DNA of 51,270 nucleotides. Source: Mnemiopsis leidyi (lineage: Eukaryota; Ctenophora; Tentaculata; Lobata; Bolinopsidae). The DNA lies in assembly GCA_000226015.1 (NCBI GenBank), contig JH154380.1, positions 1 through 51,270 on the forward strand, read 5' to 3'. The notes under the pieces are model-generated. The model saw only the letters and a list, made by a program, of their open reading frames with translations. It was not told where the DNA came from and did no database searches. Within the stretch, counting starts at the first letter, position 1. Each line of letters begins with the position of its first letter. Below, in pieces: positions 46,641 through 51,270 of this stretch. The position numbers and the translations under genes were made by a program.

Positions 46641-47610
46641 TAATACAGAATTAAATTAGTAAATTGACCAATTAAAATTGAAACATCGAATTACGGTTTT
46701 AAAATCACAAGCTTAGAAACTTCTTTTTCGATTTAAATTTAACTCTAAATTATTTCAAAATCTCAAACAAATAAAATGTACCGTTTTTGGCGTTTCACAT
46801 CATAAATGCAATTGAAGGAACTTTTGTTTGTTATCATTGAGATTTAATCTTTTAAATTATCGATTGAAATATGACTGGTGTTTTAGAATTTCGTAATAAA
46901 CGTTGTGGAATTGGATAGGACTTATTTGAAAAAAATCTAATCCATCCCAATTCTCATTCATTTATCAATGCATACTCGCGTCCTTATCATATTTTTGCAA
47001 TGCTCTCGAAATGCAGTTCAACGAGAAACTCAAAAATTAAACTTAAAGTCAACTCAAATCAAATAAGCAAATATAACTAAAGTCATCCAACTTGTGAAAT
47101 TCACAAATTAATTTTTTCCTATACATCGCGATGATTTTTCTAGCCTAAAGTTTCTTATTTATAAAAACAAATACAACCATTATTCCATAAGTATCTCCAA
47201 AACATGTTCCCAACTGTTATCTAGATAACGTTAAGTATGGTTTCCATAATGCTATGTCGTCAACAATCTCATCAAAATTAAGTGTAGCCAACATATTATG
47301 CCAAAAACAACAAATGAATAGCGTCCGAAACAGAAAGAAGCATGTTTAAGGAGATTAAATAGCTAGGTAACCTGCAGTCAATAATACATGTTGCTTTTAA
47401 GTTTTAACCAGAAATTTATCCGCAATACGGTCGCCAAAAAACTCACTGTTGATTTATAAATACCCTCATCTGTGTTCATAACTGCTATACTTATAGTTTT
47501 ATATTTCTCGATAAAATCACAAGTTTTGTTAAACCAAGCCATTGCGGACCTTCACTCTGACAACAAGAAAGGGATCTACAAAACTAGGATGAAAACCCCA
47601 TCAGACTTGA

Positions 47611-48051
47611 CTATTCAGGTAGCCCTGATAAAGCCGAGTGTATTCTGAAGAGAAGTCGGTTTTCCAGCGAGTAACTCTTCACTTTGTTGCTGAACTCTTT
47701 GGCATACCTGAAGTAGAGATGAAGTGAGCAGTTGGTGGTACGTTGAGAGCAGGGAATTTTAATATTACCAGCAGAAAATTTAGGATTTTAGCGTTATTAT
47801 CTCTACCTCACAATTACATCTGTACTTAAAATTTAATTGTAAGCAGTTAAATCATTGCAAGTAAAGTCGTTACGTTGTAAAAAATAACTGAATCTGGACA
47901 ATTAAAAAACCTAGAACGAGGAAACACTAAATAACTTAACGTAATAGTAATATCAATACCTCAGATGGGCGCGAGCTTGAGAATATTCCCCCTTTTTAGC
48001 GTACAGAATTCCTAGCTCAAAATGAGCGTATGGTATGTAGAAGTGATCAAC
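47611..48051 (-). CDS. TTC39: TTC39-family protein, last two coding exons (partial)
   Basis: Minus-strand exons 48051-47960 (acceptor CTTCGCAG, phase 0 in and 2 out) and 47707-47611 (stop TAG). Together they encode VDHFYIPYAHFELGILYAKK, then GEYSQARAHLR and YAKEFSNKVKSYSLENRLLF, ending RIHSALSGLPE. This is the conserved C-terminus of TTC39A/B/C (from memory: DHYLLPFTLYELGLLY, YSMESRLHFRIHAALSSL). TTC39 proteins are TPR-like; TTC39B has been linked to lipid metabolism through stability of LXR. The roughly 500 upstream residues are not found in 48052-51270, so the rest probably lies beyond the window, with the GDNF-receptor-like gene inside one of its introns, or this is a 3' fragment. Confidence 0.85.
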
Positions 48052-49260
48052 CTGCGAAGATACAGTGTTAACTTAACGAACCAGGCATAGATTACCAGTC
48101 GAATTACATTTGTAGCACTATTATTTATCAGCATCATGCAGCTAACAAGAAAAAAACTGCGGATTTTAGCTGCAGACTCGACGAAAATTCACATATTAAC
48201 GGGTATTTTACACCTTGCTAGACAACTGATATTCCAATTAAAGGATAGGTATTTAATTAGATTTAGAAGTATTCAATTAGATAGATACAGCTTCGATGAA
48301 ATACAAGGCCCGTAATTTCGGTAACCACACTATATAGCTAAAACACTATTTAGCTAAAACCTAATTTAAACCCAATTTTTTAGCTAAATAGTGCGCGATT
48401 CGAACTTTGTGAGTGCGGGAACCTGTAATTTCTCAACTACATATGTTATCGATAATACAATTACAAGAAGTAGAAGAGTTTACTTATAGTGATACCGAGG
48501 TTTAAAAGTCATGTAAGCACAGTAGGATAAAGATTTTTCATACTGCGCTCAGTTAACAATTAAACAGATAAAATTAAATTACGCCCGGTTATATCTTCAC
48601 TTCTGTATCTTTAAGTAAACTTTATGAAATCGTCAGGTTAATAATTAAACTCTGATGATGAAACAATATTCCTGAAGCTAGATTCCTGACTCCCTGATGA
48701 GCTAACAGATATTCCATCTTTTAATGGGGTTCATTTCAATCTCCGGACTAAGGTACTGATGGGTGACATATTAATTGTCTGTCATCACCGCTCTGATACA
48801 AATTGCATTTGCATATCTGCATTGATTAAGAGCCTGATTTAATTTTCTTCTCTCCCTGTTGCTTGTTAAACCATTTTATAACATAGGTGCCTCCTTTTTT
48901 CACAAATTGTCGATGAAATAGCTGTAAGCAGAAATAAGCGACCTAGGACAGGCCGTCCAAACATGCCGATTTTCATAAGATTGACATCTCCATGTAGGCT
49001 CGTAACTGTTTGCCACTTTTTGCAATCTTCGTCATTTTTCCTTAAAAACTTACAAGTGAATAGCCTTACCCTTCAAAAGATGAATTTTCTGCAAATCGCA
49101 AATAGGAAGATATGAATTCCCTAGGTCAAACTTCAAAATATTTTATTCGTTTGAATCAATCGTTTTGAGCCGTCATTCAGCAGTTAAAAAGAACATTGAT
49201 TTTATGGTTCCCATTGTGTGAACATTATATTATTTGGCCTTATCCAGTTTACATATCAAG
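48052..49260. other. Interval between TTC39 and the GDNF-receptor-like gene
   Basis: No exon recognised on either strand. The block 48764-48836 is dense in homeodomain-type words (TTAATTG, TGTCATCA, octamer-like ATTTGCATA, TGATTAAG) and may be regulatory. Otherwise AT-rich. Confidence 0.4.
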
Positions 49261-51087
49261 ATGAACTGGTCTTTGATACTGCTGGTGATTTCCTGCACTG
49301 CAATGATAAACTGTGAACTTAACGGTGAAGAAAAAGGTAGGGAGTTTTTGTAATTCATGTTTCATTAAATCCCCCCGCAATTTTGATTTGAAATAGGTAC
49401 CTTACTCATCCTTCTTTCATTACCCCTGGCAAAATTTGACAATGTGGTTGAGATATACAATTACAAAATGGACTCACAAATATCTTTTCAAGTAGTACTG
49501 TAGTAGACACTAGTTCACTAGTTCACTAATTAATTGATTAATTAAACGAGATAAATTAAATATCTAAAACCCCCACAAACAGAGTTTTGTGACAACGTAG
49601 TACTGGATTGTCAGAACGATGCGACATGTTACGCGCCCTACATAAAGATGATGTACGCGTGCCAAGAAGAGCTGTTCGATGTCGATAAGTGCAGTTTCGA
49701 GTGTCAACAAAGAGTGCGCGAACTTATGGTGCATCCTGCTTTGGAGAGGTGATACTGACTGTAAACTTAGCTTCAATTTTGTGTTCAAATACGTTTGAAT
49801 ATAATCATATTATAAGGACGACAATACCTAACCCACTTTAAGACTACGTTAAAATCTCTGTTTATGTAAAGCCTGGCATGATGAATCTTCGGACAAAAAA
49901 TTCTGAGACGTTTGCGCGGTATTTACTGAATACGTATGACGTACTATTTCAGTTATTTCACGTGCAAGTGCAGAAATGATGATTACTTCTGTAAGCGCCA
50001 GAAATGTAAATTTATCTCAACGTGCTTGGATGGTTAGTACATTTCTTCCCAGCCATATCTCGCAGTTCAGATCTCACAGTACTGTACAGCTATACAAAAT
50101 TCAACATAAATCATGCAATTTAAATGATTTCGATGATAGTATGAGTTTACTTATCAACCACCAATGCCCCCTCACTATAAGTTTAGATCAGTAACCGGAA
50201 CCCCCAGTCCACCCCCCGGGGCCCCCTGACAAGACGCCTCCCCAGGAGAATGTGATCAGGACATATCAGTTACAAATCCTGAAGGTCCTGACGGTCTTGT
50301 CGACCCTACAAAATATCCCAACGAAACTAACGATAGAAAGTCAACGGGAATTCGCTACTTGGAGACAACTGCAGCGCCAGGTCCGTGAATTTTATAAACA
50401 ACGTGGCCCAAAAAGACGCCACTTTAGTGAAAACTTTTGGTGAAGCATCGTAGACATGTAACATAAACTTTATGTAATGTGTCAGTTACTACGTACGTGT
50501 AACAGTAGACCCTTCAGCACCGATGCTATACCACGTGTAACAGTTTTTTGTGTTTTGTTACACCTGTAACCAGGTTTTTACAGTTACACTGAGGGGCTCT
50601 AGACCCTCCTAATTTTACCCAGTTATACCACGTGTAACAGTAGACCCCTCAGGGCCGATGCTGTGTGATGAGATCACATTCCGATGTAAGTACGATGAGA
50701 CATGCGAGCCATTACAACAACAACTTTACAACATAGCGTGTCAAGATGAAATACTGGACCCTACAATATGCTCGGCACGATGTAAAAGTGTAGCTCTGAT
50801 CCTGCTACAACATCCTGCTATGAACGGGTTTGTTTTTAACTGTTCTTTTGTTGCAGTTGAAGCATTCTATCAAATTGGTAATAGACTATTGGTGATAACT
50901 GATAGACTGTTTGAATAGGTCTTGTGAAATTTAGACACGGATGATACAAATATGGAAAGCAAAAGTGCGGAATTTTGAATTAGACTAATTCACAACACTT
51001 CATCTTCCAGATACGACAAATGTAAATGTGAGAATAGTCCGTACTGTACAGAACAGAAGTGTAAACTGTTGGGAGCTTGCTACGATA
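49261..51087 (+). CDS. GDNF-receptor-alpha/GAS1-like cysteine-rich receptor, 5' part
   Basis: Exons: 49261-49336 (signal peptide MNWSLILLVISCTAMINC), 49583-49748, 49953-50032, 50653-50827 and 51011-51087, all phase-consistent (1,2,1,2,1). The gene continues past the window. Exons 2+3 and 4+5 each encode one domain with 11 cysteines in the same order: C-x6-C-x5-C, a helix with AC, C-x3-C, a HPA motif, CKC, C, KC, C. Domain 1 has DATCYAPYIKMMYACQ and ERSYFTCKC; domain 2 has DETCEPLQQQLYNIACQ and NGYDKCKC. The pattern fits the GDNF/GAS1 domain of GFR-alpha co-receptors and relatives, which bind ligands at the cell surface and are usually GPI-anchored; the anchor is not in the window. A Pro-rich frame between exons 3 and 4 (about 50217-50440) might be a facultative linker exon, but I find no donor in the right phase. 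Confidence 0.8.
50498..50664 (+). repeat. Duplicated acceptor segment before exon 4 of the GDNF-receptor-like gene
   Basis: A segment of about 33 bp, CGTGTAACAGTAGACCC(C/T)TCAG followed by CCGATGCT, occurs at about 50498-50530 and again at 50632-50664, where it carries the real exon 4 acceptor (exon starts at 50653). The upstream copy has an intact CTTCAG, but the sequence after it reaches TAA after seven codons. Further GTGTAAC/GTTACAC words lie between the copies. Confidence 0.75.
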
Positions 51088-51098
51088 GTAAGTACTCT

Positions 51099-51270
51099 GT
51101 GTGTTTGTTTGTTTGTTTGTTTGTTTGTTTGTTTGTTTGTTTGTTTGTTTGTTTGTTTGTTTGTTTGTTTGTTTGTTTGTTTGTTTGTTTGTTTGTTTGT
51201 TTGTTTGTTTGTTTGTTTGTTTGTTTGTTTGTTTGTTTGTTTGTTTGTTTGTTTGTTTGTTTGTTTGTTT
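51099..51270. repeat. (GTTT)n microsatellite
   Basis: An essentially pure tetranucleotide repeat runs from about 51099 to the window end, some 43 units, starting 11 bp after the exon 5 donor. It probably continues beyond the window or marks a contig edge. Confidence 0.97.

Larger units (their letters stand above)
45664..47610. other. Intergenic DNA between glypican and TTC39
   Basis: It holds a CpG-dense patch (45883-45905: CGACTCGCGCGCGGCGCGCA), a 550-bp TIR element (46091-46640) with a nested micro-element, and AT-rich sequence. A minus frame starting at 47540 (MAWFNKTCDFIEKYKTISI) ends in a donor-like GTGAGT. It could be a first exon of the nested gene but lies in the likely TTC39 3' UTR. 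Confidence 0.45.

Noticed and set aside
47445..47540. Minus-strand frame MAWFNKTCDFIEKYKTISI as first exon of the nested GST-fold gene
   Set aside because: Phase is compatible and a GTGAGT donor is present, but there is no similarity to the family N-terminus, and it sits 70 bp past the TTC39 stop, probably in its 3' UTR.
50217..50440. Pro-rich frame as an extra exon of the GDNF-receptor-like gene
   Set aside because: The acceptor phase can fit, but no donor gives the phase needed for exon 4. Exon 3 joins exon 4 directly in phase.

Overview
This is a stretch of nuclear DNA from an invertebrate animal. Coding exons are short, are bounded by GT...AG introns with consistent phases, and lie in AT-rich, repeat-littered non-coding DNA. 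The gene set (a BTBD19-type BTB protein, cystathionine gamma-lyase, glypican, TTC39, a GDNF-receptor/GAS1-like protein and an AIMP3/EEF1E1-like GST-fold protein) is metazoan. The species cannot be named from the sequence. There are no operons, prokaryotic signals or CRISPR arrays. One run of 429 N interrupts the window (29146-29574).

Layout. 1178-7520 (+): a BTBD19-like gene with five constitutive exons and two homologous candidate last exons (3726-3878 and 7254-7520). 7521-12952: non-coding, holding a 77-bp micro-element, a hairpin and a complete hAT-type non-autonomous transposon. 12953-18073 (-): a complete 11-exon cystathionine gamma-lyase gene. 18074-41399: a 23-kb gene desert with no exon I can support. 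It is rich in palindromic CACGTG boxes and GTTAC-type arrays and holds a foldback element spanning the assembly gap. 41721-45489 (+): a complete 10-exon glypican with all 14 cysteines. Its intron 9 holds, on the opposite strand, the last two exons of a GST-fold gene (44796-45168). 47611-48051 (-): the last two coding exons of a TTC39 gene. 49261-51087 (+): the 5' part of a secreted or anchored receptor built from repeated 11-cysteine GDNF/GAS1-like domains. It runs into a (GTTT)n microsatellite at the window end.

The genes do not form one pathway. Glypican and the GDNF-receptor-like protein are both cell-surface signalling proteins. Cystathionine gamma-lyase is a cytosolic transsulfuration enzyme.

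Most unusual observations: (1) four non-homologous loci carry CCAAT and CACGTG at exactly the same distance (CCAAT-N19-CACGTG), with a fifth CCAAC variant, inside a roughly six-fold excess of CACGTG; (2) a BTBD19 last exon is preceded by two extra tandem copies of its own splice acceptor; (3) a gene is nested antisense in a glypican intron; (4) the glypican stalk lacks Ser-Gly attachment sites; (5) a tiny 77-bp element has target-site-duplication-like flanks at two loci. Exon boundaries were read by hand from splice signals, phase and family similarity recalled from memory. No database search was run.
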